A stretch of 64,000 nt of DNA. Source: Cyclina sinensis. Lineage: Eukaryota; Mollusca; Bivalvia; Venerida; Veneridae. Each line of letters opens with the position of its first letter. The stretch's first letter is position 1. The notes under the pieces were generated by a model that had not been told where the DNA came from, searched no databases, and saw nothing but the letters and a program-made list of their open reading frames with translations. A program made the position numbers and the translations under genes. The stretch covers positions 62,001 to 126,000 of the forward strand of contig JAAONU010000022.1 of NCBI GenBank assembly GCA_012932295.1, given 5' to 3'. Shown here piece by piece: positions 10,938 to 23,577 of this stretch.

Positions 10938-11207
10938 TTTGAGTTTATTTATCGTCGATACCGGTTGCCCATATGACCGACATCCCCTACAGAGATTAGT
11001 TATTTCATGTTGCGGGGATGGTGCAAGATAGAGAAAGCATCCCGTTCCAGAGACACCCCTGGTTCTTTTGCATGCTCTGTGTACAGACCTCGGCTTAACG
11101 TCTTATCCTAAAGACAATTTGTAGTGTCAGTGGAGGAGAGGGGAATCGATCTCGCGACCTCTGGGTTACCAGTCCAGCGCGTTACCACTGGACTACTGAC
11201 CCGCTCC
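10938..11207 (-). repeat. tRNA-derived SINE, family 1
   Basis: Read on the minus strand it starts at 11207 with a tRNA-like head: GGAGCGG acceptor arm, A-box-like AGTAGTCCAGTGGTAACGCG, and B-box-like GGTCGCGAGATCGATTCC. A shared body ends in 'catatgggcaaccggtatcgacgat'. Related copies occur at 28120, 35111, 36425 and 45159. Confidence 0.8.
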
Positions 11208-11664
11208 TATATATAAAATATGTTCTAAAGTCAGCAATTTATACAAACCTTTACCTCGAAAATTCTATGTTATTCTTCTTAATTATCGAATGGACAAACA
11301 CGAAAAACATTTTAATTTACATCGAATAAAGGTAGGTTAATGATTTTGTTTTCACGCTATTTGTTTATCAGTTGATTGCTCATAGTCGTTGTTTAACACC
11401 TTTGATTAACCCTTAGCAAATGACACGTATACATACGTTCACACAAATTTAGATGTTTATAATAACTTATTATCACTGTTCTGTAAAACCTTAACTGATG
11501 CAATTAAATTCGCTGACAAAAGCCAACTAATGTCTTTAACTATGATTCTGTCATCAACATTGTAAAGCATAATTCTCAATTAGTAAAGATTCATTTTATG
11601 TACATCTTCAAGTTGAAATAAAAAAATAACAAAAATAATAAATTTGGAAAATCAATTTTGGGGC

Positions 11665-11795
11665 CGAAGGCCAGACTGACCCATTTAGGCGCCTTATTGG
11701 CCAGCCAGAAAATGTCGTGGGCCGGATTGACCAATTCTGGCGCCGGATTGACATATTTTGGGTCCGGATTGACTTGGGACTGGGTTGACTGTAAT
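11665..11795. repeat. 21-bp minisatellite
   Basis: About five imperfect units of GCCGGATTGACCAATTCTGGC. A 21-bp period preserves frame, which explains the overlapping open frames on both strands here. They are not otherwise gene-like. Confidence 0.7.
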
Positions 11796-12334
11796 TCATC
11801 TGGGTTATTTTCCATTTGTTTGATGACTTCAACACATACTGGCACACGAAACACGTACTCTAAAACCTCATAGGATTCTGATTGGTAGACAGGGGTAGCA
11901 GAATTAACAAATTAAATGAAACTCACCAAAGATGATGTTTATGGGGGACATTGGTGGATTATCTACCCTGAATACTCTCTTATATTACTTTGGTCCTTCC
12001 ATTTGGATTCCTCTGCTTTCATCGCTATTTTCTTTTTTGGTATAGTGATAATTAAGCCTAATTTTTTGCAACAATGATAGTCAGATTAAACATTTAGTTT
12101 AGCAACATGTTTTGCTAATACCATAATGTTTGGTTTTTGTTAATCCTAACTTTTTATTCAATAAATAAGTGACAGTTTTCAAAGCTAAAAGTCAAGACAA
12201 TCACAAAGAGAAACAAGGATAAAGTCAGAGGATTCCAACTGAAAGGACCAAAGTGCAATTTGGTCTACCTTTGATGTTTTCTGAGTAAGGGAGATAATTT
12301 GTTATCAGCAATGTCCCTCATTCTGCTTCTCCTT

Positions 12335-13040
12335 TTTTACCAGAATTACCTGCCATGACTCCCTCCCATGAACGATTTCCATGGTTCGTATTGGTTCTCT
12401 TAATCTGCGAGAAATTGGTCACGTGACTGCGTTAGTTCACTGGTAATTCTGGTAGTTGCAGAACAAACATGTAACATCAACTTTGGTAAGTTTTGTTTAA
12501 TTTTGTCAATTAAAGAGCTGTACTATAAGAACACTACATTTTAACCGATTCACTATCGATGAATACACCTTAATCCTTTTTTTGTAGAACCCTGCGTCTT
12601 TTATCAGTAGCTCGTCATTTTTGTGTGTGTTTTTTATGCTTAGTATCGTATGCGTAAGTGTATGCATATTTTCCATTCGCAACAAGCGAGATTCTGGTAC
12701 AAGACATCAGGGAATTGTATGTGTTTTTATGAAAGTCAAAATGTCCACATTAATAACATTAGCGTTCTCTGACAGTCTGAAATATTAATATAAAAAGAGG
12801 TCTTTGCCGCAGTTGGACATTGCAGCCGTGGCTGCATTCGCCCAATGTGGCGTATGTTCTTTGTTAAAGTTTAGAGTGTTTTGTTTGTTCGACATACGCC
12901 GCGGACCTCGGTGATATAGAACGCTTTGAGTATTTTATATTGAGACCTTTTGTTCATTGAAATTAATTTACTTTATTTCGTGAATATTTAAGAATGTTTT
13001 TATTTAATAATTAACTTGATCTGAACCAACTTAAAAGATT
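12335..13040. repeat. paralogous block B + D, copy 1
   Basis: About 700 bp colinear with 26330-26985. Shared landmarks include 'ctcccatgaacgatttcc', 'gtcacgtgactgcgtt', 'tttgccgca', 'ggacattgcagcc', and 'actttattt.gtgaatatt.aagaatgtttt'. Non-coding. Confidence 0.7.
12804..12909 (+). other. hairpin-forming repeat D, copy 1
   Basis: Contains the hairpin TGCAGC-CGTG-GCTGCA (12821-12836) and a second 9-bp pair, GGCGTATGT (12849-12857) with ACATACGCC (12892-12900), then a shared GCGGACCTC end. Three relatives occur in the window. Confidence 0.5.
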
Positions 13041-13814
13041 GTAACCAGATTTTGACTTTTGGTTTTTACCAATACAACGTTTCCTGGAGACCTTTTATCC
13101 ACAAGTCTTGTGAAAATTTTATCGCAAATGATAAAACATTTTAACTTTGTACTTATATAAATTATATATAATTATAGATATACTTGTAGGATCCCGCTAT
13201 TTTACAATAAGTACTTCACTATACATGTAAATCAATAGTTTAACCGCATTGTCACACATCTGGGTTTACTACCGATCAAATCAATACATGAACATTTTTC
13301 ATGCAGGAAACAAGTGTAGCAATGATTAAACTAACTGTACGTGAAAAAAATTCATCTGTGCTGTAGGATTTATATATCTTCAATACCATACGTATTTTGG
13401 TTCGACAGAAATTTTAAGCTATGTAAAAAAATGTTGGTTGCGCAGAAATGGCGGATAAAGTTACAATGTAAACAAGCATCGTATTTTTCATATTTCAGCG
13501 TCAGTTTACAGTTTCCACATAATTAATGGAGTGTATCATGTGAACGTAAGATTATAATGAATTTCTTCAAAATTTACGCAGAACAGGTATCGAAGTAAAA
13601 ATGTTATTGAAAGAAAAGTAGCAGTCGTTAATATCGAACCGATATTGTAAATGTGTAATGTCTTGAATGAATTTGCAGACATACCTTTATACTAGCCTAT
13701 CATATTGGTGCTAGATGACAAACATACCTTTTGGATAGAAATTCACTCTGCTGACGGTGAAATAAATTACCTGTACGCTCTAAAAGGTTAGAAGAAACGT
13801 CAGTTAGTACCCAA

Positions 13815-13985
13815 GTGTTTCAGTTGTATCTGGAAAACTGAAGACAAACGTACTTTCTTCTCCAATCGCTTCTTTAACTTTTAATTTCCGACAGTTATCC
13901 ACAGCCGAAGGAAGAGTGATATTTGCACCAGAGTCTGTCTGTACATATGTCTGCCCATGGAATAATTTTACGACGCTTCATGCCA
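13815..13985 (-). other. possible coding relic, family unknown
   Basis: On the minus strand, about 57 codons are open with protein-like composition, including VVKLFHGQTYVQTDSGANI and STFVFSFPDTTETLGY before a stop. There is no intact start and no recognised domain. It may be an old exon or transposon-protein fragment. Little weight should be put on it. Confidence 0.25.
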
Positions 13986-14344
13986 TTTTATATAATGATC
14001 ACGTCAGTTAGCCGAGAATTATTGCCAATTAATTTTTAACAAATCCTTACGTTCGCCTAGAGCCATCTTTAAGTTACAAATAGGTGGAATCTCTTAAAAA
14101 ATTGAATTAAAAACGTGGTGCATCGTGAGATACCCATGTCATATTATGCTGTTATCATTACACTGTATATATGGGGAGAAACGGAATTGTTGGAAGTGGT
14201 TATTTGTCGATGAAGGCGGTTGTGCATGCCCAACTTTTGTTAGGAACACCACGGAGACCTCAAGTAATTACCCAAAAGTTTTACATTCCACAGATTTGCC
14301 AGTGTGTCCGTAACTGATAAGTGGATTTCACGTAACATATAGGA

Positions 14345-14520
14345 TTCAAAAGTTTTGTTTACTTTTCTCCATCTACAATTACTTGTTGACGGCTTTCAAA
14401 CCAAAAACTTTCCTGTACGGTTTAAATCATCATTGCTGGATGTCTGTTTTTGAACATTTCTAAAAAAAGATAGGGAGAATTCCAATATTTCGTTAAATAA
14501 CAAAGCGACAGCACTACACG
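14345..14520. repeat. paralogous block E, copy 1
   Basis: Shares 'ttcctgtacg', 'tcatcat/gattatt' and 'gggagaattccaatatttcgttaaata' with 30690-30850. A weaker match, 'gcggggaattccgatac', is at 19704. Confidence 0.45.
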
Positions 14521-14878
14521 ATCTAACGTCTTATAGCGGGGTGTTAAAGAGATGATTTTAATAAGGTTGAGCATTAACACAGTTTTTCTTACAATGTCGA
14601 TTTTAAGAAATTTTAAAGATTCCAATAAGTCTATCTATATGAGCTATTTTATCGTATATACTGTTTCAAACAGCTGAAGAGAAATTGATCCGCTGTCCAG
14701 AGAAAAGTTAACTACTACTAGCCAGCTACAACACCTTCCCCGGTATTTGTACTGAGATCGTACATTGAGCTGTACACAATCAAAAGGTAATATTATTTGA
14801 AGTCCCAACTGAATATGTCTTGGTAATCCAATAAAATCATGGTTAAGGACATCCCAGACAAAACACAAATGTGTATAA

Positions 14879-15480
14879 TCTACTAGCTAGCTACTAGAAG
14901 TTACTGGTATCTGACTTCTGTTAACTGGTTTCTAGAAGCTGGTGGGTAGCTGGCTTCTGTTAACTGGTTTCTAGAAGCTGGTGCCTAGCTACTAGTAGTC
15001 ACTGGTATCTGACTCTTGTTAACTGGTTTCTAGAAGCTGGTGGCTAGCTACTAGTAGTTACTGGAAGCTGGATTCTGATAACTGGTTTCTAGAAGCTGGT
15101 GGCTAGCTTCTAGAAGTTACTGGTAGCTGGCTTCTGTAAACTGGTTTCTAGAAGCTGGTGGCTGGCTACTAGTAATCACTAGAAACTGGTGGCTGGCTAC
15201 TAGTAGTCACTGGTAACTGGCTTCTGTTAACTGGTTTCTAGAAGCAGTTGGCTCGATACAAGTAGTCACTGGTAGCTGGCTTCTGTTAACTGGTTTCTAG
15301 AAGCTGGTGGCTAGCTACTAGTGGTTACTGGTAGCTTGCTTCAATTACCTGGTTTCTAGAAGCTGTTGCCTAGCTACTAGTAGTCACTGGTAGCTGACTT
15401 TTGTTTTTAGAAGCTGGTGGCTAGCTACTAGTGGTCACTAGAAGCTGGCTTTTGTTAACTGGTTTTAAGATGCTGGTTAT
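14879..15480. repeat. ~60-bp minisatellite, about 10 copies
   Basis: Units combine GGCTAGCTACTAGTAGTCAC, TGGTAGCTGGCTTCTG and TTAACTGGTTTCTAGAAGCTGG. Most units are about 60 bp, with several shorter deletion variants. The core is rich in short palindromes (GCTAGC, ACTAGT, TCTAGA). Not coding: stops occur in all frames. Confidence 0.9.
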
Positions 15481-16261
15481 TGGTAGCTTTTCCCATCTCG
15501 ATTTATGTTGGAAGGACTGCAGGATGAAGAGTATGTATGTTTTCGTGACATTCAGAAATGTTGTTAATTTTTGTATAATTTAATCCAGTCAGTTAGCTGA
15601 TACATATTATGAGATTTCAATAAATTTTTAATCCTTCGGACCAAGTGGTATCGATGCTTAAAAGTTTTACCTCTGTCTTTGATTGGACCAACTGACCCAG
15701 TCTTTTTTGCATTTGTTATTTCTCACTATCGTCAGGTAACACAATATGACAAAATAAAATTAGGAAAATGAACAAACGTTTTCATCTTTATTTCCAATAA
15801 GACTAGAATCATTTTCTCAAAACCATTCCGTTCGGCTAGAGAAGAAAGTTAACAGTCCAGGTTGCAGGAATGCCTGCTACCGAGGCTGGAAACAACACCT
15901 TACCATCTTTGAGCAAATAATGTAACTATCTTTGTTCGTACCTGCAATGTCAACCTTATTCATTACACTAAAATCTTTTGGAATAAAAATTATGGTACAT
16001 AAAATACAAGTACACGCAGTTCTTATTGACCAAGGACATCTTTTCAGAATTTTGACACATTATTCCAAACTGACATTTAGGATTTGATTTTCGAAAAGCG
16101 TTTTATTAAAGTATTTAAAAATTAAAGCATCAAGGGGAACCACAATAGTTTGTCGAAATTCTTGAATCATATTCAAGAATTCAAATTCAAATTGATTCAC
16201 AAGAAACGTTTATTTTTTCAAAAACTGTCTGATTCATGCCTTTTTCAACATTCTTCTCTCT

Positions 16262-16640
16262 GTTTCGTAACAAGAGTGAGAATTTGAATGAAAATAAACA
16301 GACGATAAATTCAGCATTTCTTTCGTTCGGGATTTCTAGCATAAACAGCTGGTAATTAATGATAACGTATTTGATTACAAAGGTTTTGTACAAATACAAG
16401 ATGAAACAAAGCCATTTTCTGCATTGCTTTATTATAAAATGCAGTTATAGCTTATGCGAAGTATTGTTCATGCAATTACGTCTTCCCCTTTCACTTTGCC
16501 AAAAGACCTGATAAAGGTTCAGCCCATAAAAGCAGTCTTAGAGATTTATTAGATCATCTACCGTACAACCAATGTTGGAGTTTGTGTAGGTCACAAGCAT
16601 TAAGGTGATCACAGAAATATGCCTTTAGATAATATGCTAC
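16262..16640. repeat. paralogous block C, copy 2
   Basis: Second copy of the 6995-7395 block, with 'gagtgagaatttgaatgaaaa' at 16275 and 'gatcacagaaatatg' near 16607. Confidence 0.5.
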
Positions 16641-17104
16641 TGTATTACTCATTAGTCGTTCTTTTGATCGAGTACTCGGTTACTCGGAAAATTTCTAAGG
16701 AATTTCACAAGCAGCTATATACCTTAGAATATGCACACAGACATATACATGGCTTATCGTTAACGAGTGCAGAACAGTGCTCAACCGGTCCGAAAGCTAA
16801 ATTGTCAGTTGTCTCTTATTGTTTACGAGACAAATAATTATTTATTAAACGACTGTGTGATGAGGCTGTAAGAATTATAGGTTGAGTTTTTCTTTTGCAA
16901 TTATTTCACTTGGTCTTACGAATATTTAAGAATATTGAGTCGTTTAGGATTTTTATTTGTTCAATTTAAATGATTGTATCTGTTGTTTTCTTCCTCTTTT
17001 ATGTTTGCCAGTACAGCATATTTTTTTCAGATTTGGCTATTTATTACAAATGATAACATTTGTATCAGGTACTTAATCTACATCTTTTAAAGAAGTATGC
17101 CTAA

Positions 17105-18275
17105 AACGACTTGTTGAATCATGTATCATCAAGGCAGACATTCTGACTAGTTTCCATGTCCTTTGGACAAAAAATGTGGCCTCTAGAGTGTCTATAGAGG
17201 CAAATGTGCGCTTTGACTCGATGACACGGTTTTTAATCTCAGATAAAATATATTCAAATGTTTCTAGATATCAAGAAGACAAACATTCTGACAGATTTTC
17301 ATGATATTTGGAAAAAATGCAGCATCTAGCGTGTTAACAAAGTTTTTCTTTGTTTTGACCCTGTCACCTAGTTTTTGACTTAAGATGACAAATGTTCGAA
17401 CTCGACCTAGATATTATGAAGACAAACATTCTGACAAATTTTCATGATATTTGGAAAAAATGTAGCATCTAGAGTGTTAACAAAGTTTTTCTTTGTTTTG
17501 AACCTGTCACCTAGTTTTTGACTTAAGATGACAAATGTTCAAACTCGACCTAGATATTATGAAGACAAACATTCTGACAAATTTTCATGAGATTTGAAAA
17601 ACCCGGAGACCTGTTTTTAAAGATAAAATATATTCAAATGTTTCTAGATATCAAGAAGACAAACATTCTGACAAATTTTTATGACATTTGAAAAGAAATG
17701 TAGCCTGTTTTGACCATGTGTCCTAGTTTTTAATTCAAGATGATCTATTTTCATACCTGATCTAGGTACCATCAAGACAACTATTCTGACAAATGTGCGT
17801 GATATTTGGGATTATAATGTAGTCTCTTAATGTTAACTACTTTTTTAATATTTTGACCCCGTGACCTAGTTTTTGCTTCAAGAATATCCATATTTAAAAC
17901 CAATCTAGATATCATCAAAGAATTCATTTTGACAAATTTTCATGACATTTGGAAAGAAAATGTCGCCTCTTAGAATGTTAAAAATGTTTTTGTATGTTTT
18001 GATTTTTGTGACCTAGTTTTTTAACCTCAGATAACGCATATTTGAACTTGTTCTAGATATCATCAAGGCAAACATTCTGAAGATTACTAATTACATTTGA
18101 ACAAGACAATGTAGCCTCTAGACATGCTAGAGTTTTAACAAGGTTTTCCTTTGATTTGGAATTGTGATCTAGTTTTTAGTCCAACATGTCCCACATTGTC
18201 CAAGATCTTATTTAGACAATTATTCTGTTCAAGTTTCATGATAATTAGACATTCAATGATTGAATAAAAGCTCTC
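17105..18275. repeat. ~144-bp tandem array of a bivalve-type repeat
   Basis: Seven or eight diverged units. Each contains 'gacaaacattctgacaaatttt', 'catgatatttggaaaaaatgtagc', 'gtgttaacaaagtttttctttg' and 'cctagtttttgact'. The two central units (about 17280-17570) are nearly identical; the outer ones are eroded. I recognise the motif set as common in bivalve genomic sequence. Confidence 0.85.
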
Positions 18276-19300
18276 TCTGAGCACAGTCAGGTAAGCTAAT
18301 GAAAATAATTGCATAGAATACTTTTTAGAATTATCTTAACTAAACGATTTGTGCATATTATATCGGTAATTCTATATCTGTCATTCTTGCACATTGCATA
18401 TTGTAATACAAAGTCATTGTACCCCTGGCTTAGTATTTCGCCTGTCACTTTGCAATAAGTTTGGAACCTGAGTGCCCTTTCTATAGAATTTGGTATATAC
18501 ACGTATTACTAATAAATGCAATTATGTATGTGTACTTTGAAAAATTAATTTATTCTTAGATCCTGCCGCTCCAAAAACCTGTATAATGTTTTTCATAAAT
18601 TCCCATACACACCATATAACCTCATAACTCTCCGATCTCAGGGCTTTATTGAATAAGAAAAAACGTGAATCACCTCAGTAACTAATTTCTAGTACTTAGG
18701 TCCAGAGTATTATTTTTTTTTAAAAACCACTGATGTGCTCGATATGTCATGGTCCAACTTACTATCTTATCTAGAGCAGCCTGTATTCTCCATCTCTGTA
18801 TTGTTACGCTATAGTTTTTTTTAAAGGTTATGTACGATACACGTTTCAAATATTACCAAGATTTAGCGTATCCCTAAGTCTAATCTTGAAAACGCACAGA
18901 GACTTATATCTAGCCAAAATCTTTAATAGTGAAAACTTCTGTCTGCAGTAAACCCACAAGAATTCTACTCATTCAGGGTGTGCTTACGAAAAAGCATAAG
19001 GGTCATTAAAATTTAAGGTTATGGTCTCATATTTTTCACTTCGTAAAACAATTCAATCACTTAACATCCCAAGTGCATGTACTTGTGTAACAACACAGTC
19101 ACTTTGCATTTTCAAAGAGTAGCCACTTCCTTATTTTATAGTCTGATGAATCGAACTATCTTTATTTTTTACTTTGTGATACAACATTTAAATCGTATAA
19201 ACATGAATTGCAGCATTGGCATATTACTCGTGTACCAGAAAGTTTATTTTGCATATCTCGCGACCCACTCGTGAAATCCCTCACTTATTTGAACAAGAAA
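18276..19300. other. non-coding, nothing recognised
   Basis: AT-rich sequence with only short, non-conserved open frames. No repeat family was identified. Confidence 0.4.
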
Positions 19301-19304
19301 AGGT

Positions 19305-19560
19305 CAATGGCACGTACGTGAACATTGTGGCAGAAACCACATTAGCCCTTTTCGTTGATGGTTCTCTGTGCCCCGTTTTTGAAACGTGGTATTTGTCCAA
19401 CATACGATCCGGACCTCAACAGTTACACTAAAGCAGATAGGTTATATATTAGGATGTGTACTGTTACACAATCAGCATGTCTTATATTTTGAATAATACA
19501 AAAATATTTCAGTTTCTTATATGTTCACGTTTCTTTAGGTCTATTGGAGCGTTATTTAAA
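19305..19560. repeat. hairpin repeat D, copy 4, with downstream block
   Basis: Carries 'aacattgtggcagaaaccaca' (5-bp hairpin stem), then 'catacgatccggacctc', then a downstream block shared with 30540-30690 ('gttacacaatcag', 'tttgaataat'). An open frame crosses it, but the copies do not conserve a reading frame. Confidence 0.5.
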
Positions 19561-20054
19561 TGTTTTGTTTATTAATTTTGACTTGCACCAAGCTGATTAT
19601 TTTTTATATCTTCAACCTTTCTGTTAAACTTTAAAGTACATGATAATTGGTTGCTAAATTTTAATAAATTAAGTGTCTATATTTAAACAATACCAAAATA
19701 GGAGCGGGGAATTCCGATACAAATCATTCAGCGTTTATTAATAGATCAACTTGAGAAAGGCGAATCTATTGGTAACTAATTTTCATTCCATATGACCACA
19801 GGCGTTCGGCACGTTTATAAATATATATATAGTAAACGGGTGCTTGATAGTTATTTTGTTCTTGATGATCAAAGGGAGATTATTTTATGATAATTTGACC
19901 ATTATTGAACGCCTGTGCATATGACTGTTAGTATTAGTATTATGTATCTAATACTTATACGTTTTACGTTGTGATTTTCAGAATCCAAGTATATATCCTT
20001 TCGAAGGCCACGGGTTTGTAATTACGAAGCACAGCAGCTACTATTTTTGTACAG

Positions 20055-20240
20055 TAGTCAAAATAATCAAGTGACGCCTTGAGCAAATTCTGGGATATTC
20101 TTATCATGGGTCAGAATCTCGCTGTATCTCGACTCGCGCACAATTAGTTGGACTACCATTTTTTGCATAATGGCTTTCCATTGACCTTCACAGTACATGT
20201 TCGGTTTCATCAAAAGGTTACGCACAGGGATTACCTAGTG
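20055..20240. repeat. paralogous block F, copy 2
   Basis: Matches 6495-6640 ('caagtgacgccttgagcaaattctg', 'acaattagttgga'), then 'catcaaaaggtta', similar to sequence after copy 1 at 6850 and to 14775. Confidence 0.45.
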
Positions 20241-21420
20241 TAAAAAAACCTATTGCCTTATTTTTACCTCTGTCTATCGCATTTGTCTGCGTGTGGTCTG
20301 TTTTTTGACATTTGGTCTTGTGAATAATAAATTAGCTTTCATACAAATAACGCTGCGTGCACAAATGCCTGTAGTCTGAAGGGTTCCTTTTTTCAACCCC
20401 ACTTAACCATGGCAAATAGCCATGACAAATACAAATTGCTGAAGATTTATTGAGTGATTGAATATAATAAAAGATAAACATATTGGCCATTTGGAGTTTT
20501 ATGAGTAAAGTATAATACTTTTCAAGATATAATCAACGAAATAAAGACACTGGTGAATATTTTAAGCCATGCATGTACGAGTCATAATTGTCTGCATAAA
20601 ATTTTTGAAAACAAATGATAACGAACTTTAAATACTGTTTTCGCCACAAGAACAAGAACGGAATCAATATACAAATATTGTACTGAACCGAAATAAGGCT
20701 CTAACAATTCCTTAAAATTCAAAACAAAGCTTAAAAGAAAACTTATTTAACAATTGAACAACCACAGCTTAGAAGTATTGACAAGTCATATGTATACACA
20801 TCAACAGAATGACGTGTAACAGTATGCGTCAAGATATTGATCTACTATGGCTTCGATTCATTTGTCTCAATAATATTAATGTTCCGTACCTGGCTTGAAA
20901 TCGTCCCGTACATTATTGATTTGAAACATTTTAATTAACATATATATATTTTGAAACAATTTCAGAAAGAAATATACATAACCAACATTACAACTGAACA
21001 CGTTTAACCTTAATCTTTCATATGTACAGTCTTGCTATCTGATAAATGTCCTATAAGTTCACTGATTTCGACTCATTTGGGTAGTTGCAAAAACCAAAAC
21101 CACCATAAATTTTATCTCCTTATCACAACGTCATAGGTACATCCTATTCTATCGTATACTTTCATTTCTACTATCAATTAATCATGTTCATGCCAATAAT
21201 GGTCGCACAAATTATAAAAATCAGATTGTCCCGTACCTTGCAGGCACTTCAACATTTTGTAAGTCATTTTTCTTACACTAAACATTGTATGTCTCAATGT
21301 CTTCGATATTTTAGCATCATATTTAAACATTACCTTGCTTTTTGCTTCAGCTTTTGGCATCGTGATAATTTTTAATACGTGTAAATTATTCAACCAAGCT
21401 TTGCCCTCTTTTTATGGCCA
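20241..21420. other. non-coding, nothing recognised
   Basis: AT-rich with no gene seen on either strand. Confidence 0.4.
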
Positions 21421-21421
21421 T

Positions 21422-22210
21422 TCATAAGTCCTTTAATTTTATTACATTACAATTAACTTCAATTTTATTATCATCTTCGCCAGTATTAGTCACTTGTCCC
21501 ATATAACATTGACTGTCATACATAACTACTACATAGTCCTCTTCTTTCCAATTCAACCCCTGCATGTTTGATGTGAGTGTTCTAACACTGTTATCGGTAA
21601 AAATATTGGTTTCGTTCAGCTGAGATTGCTTGTTCTCTCGAAACTTCATGGTCTCTTGTAATTTCTGATTCTCAGTTTGCTGAGAAGCCTGTAGTCTTTT
21701 TCAACTCTAGCTGATGTTTCGCCCATAAACAAAGAGTGTCGTCCCAATCATTGTCAAAACATTTATCACATGCACATGTTGTTTCTCTCGTTAGAAGAGA
21801 ACCTGTTTCGTTGGACACAACACTATGGATTTTCATTGTTCCCCTAATTGATTTAATACTGTGTTCTTCTACTCTCTTGAGTGATTCATTGTATTCCTCT
21901 TCATCAACTTTGATGTACTTAATTGTACTATCAGATGTTGATTCCCATAGCTGCTATTGTTAATATGATAATCTGGTGATGCCACTTTTTCACAAGCAAG
22001 TTTATTGTTTATTGTTAATTTATTCTGTTCGTTTAGCAATGTTTCCTGTTCAGTTCACATTATTATTTTTGTACCTCTGTAGCCATTTCGGTAATAGGTT
22101 GTTTGTAGACCCTGACCCTTTCCCTCCCCTTCTTAAACCATTCATCTCCAAGCAGTGCCTTCTTTTGTTCCCGGTATTCTTTCAAACGCTGTGTCTTGGT
22201 CTTCGCCATT
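21422..22210 (-). pseudogene. relic of an uncharacterised multicopy invertebrate protein
   Basis: Read on the minus strand, three stretches look like pieces of one protein. The N-terminus, from an ATG near 22207, starts MAKTKTQRLKEYREQKKAL, a short basic helix seen at the start of many uncharacterised mollusc and cnidarian proteins. A middle piece (about 21950-21690) has SIKSIRGTMKIHSVV followed by a Cys pair (TCACDKCF). The last piece (21649-21422) has WKEEDYVVVMYDSQCYMGQV, resembling a small barrel-like C-terminal domain, and ends KLKDL. Frame changes and stops separate them, so the copy is dead. It is likely transposon-borne or retroposed. Family recall is from memory; no function is known to me. 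Confidence 0.45.
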
Positions 22211-22275
22211 CTGAAACTCGAAAAAATATATACTTTAATGAAAAGATTTCGTTCATCCATGCTTACTTTAAGCAA

Positions 22276-23390
22276 GACAATGCAACTTATATTGTAAACC
22301 TATTGTTTGATTTATTAATGGCAATCTCCAGGTCTAGATAGAACAAGTTATATGTTTGATCTCTTACATCTTTTCAGTATAAAAGGAAATACCACAAATA
22401 GAAACGAAGTACGCTACAAAGTTTAAAGTCCATGGTATTAAGATCTTATGTATGATACAGTACGAAATCATTTATCATGTAACTCTGAACATTAAAATAT
22501 TTTTTGCGAGATATTTTGATAAAGTAAAGAACAATTAACTGAAAAAGTTAACCAATATAATTTTCACTATTATAACATGCGTAACAAAAACCATTACAAT
22601 ATTTTGATCCTGCGTATTAAGACAATTTATATTTGTTTTGCAAAAAATGTTATGTCTACCACTTCCAAGCTTTACGTCGTGTTTCATATGCCCCAAAACA
22701 TACGCTCTTGCTTCAAACCAGGTACGAGACACTTCAACAAGGTACGGGACGCAACCCTCGGGCGACTTTAATAAGTAACCTCGGAAATAATGTGGTAGGC
22801 GCCATATTGGACTTTTTTATAATTCATATGATGTCTGCTAAATTGAAAACATTTCTTAAAGCCTCCACATGCATGTTCATGCTTTAAATTAAAGTTTATT
22901 TTTATTTTTTCTTATGCATAAGACAAACACTGCTTGAATTCCGCAATGTTTGTTTATATTTTAAATAAGCTGGGGCAAATTACCATTTGCTGTATTCATA
23001 CACTTACATACGAGGTCTTTCTACGAAATTGTCTGAGACAGCCGAGTTGTTACGACTGGACGAAACTTAATACTCCACCCCCCGTACAACAAAAAGTGTT
23101 ATTTCATTCAAATATTATCGCTAAAGAAACCTTTTTAGTTGTTCAAATTTCACGCTCATATAAATGCGTCGGTGAAAAGCTGTCGTCTCAGTAAAACAAC
23201 GTGCGATTTTCGAACAATAGCGACAATTATTGTTTTAACAACAGGTGCGAGTTTTATGACGTCGTCTAAGCTGAAAAAAAGAAGAAGAAGAAAAGCGAAA
23301 ACAATTATGGTCATAACGTTGCGAAGACAAGTGAATACAAAGAATTATTGAGAAAATGGATTAAATCTTGAGAAGAATGAAACTATTTAC
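22276..23390. other. non-coding, nothing recognised
   Basis: Several overlapping short open frames on both strands at 22535-23350 lack conserved motifs and cancel each other. No gene called. Confidence 0.4.
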
Positions 23391-23577
23391 AGGGTGTCTC
23401 ATAATATCTGATACCATTTGCGTGTGCATTACATTTTTCATCGCAAATAGTGCGCTAGCATTGAACAAACAATGTGATAGTTCAGTTCTTCAGTTTGATG
23501 CATCGTACGTCTAGAATCGGTTAACAGCAGGATTTTAATAAACATTCGTAATGGTATCAGATATTATGAGACACCCT
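23391..23577. mobile_element. 187-bp MITE with perfect 28-bp TIRs
   Basis: 23391-23418 (AGGGTGTCTCATAATATC...) is the exact reverse complement of 23550-23577. The 131-bp interior has no ORF. GGGTGTCTCA-type ends are common among mariner-like elements, but a clean TA target duplication is not visible. Perfect arms suggest a young copy. Confidence 0.8.
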
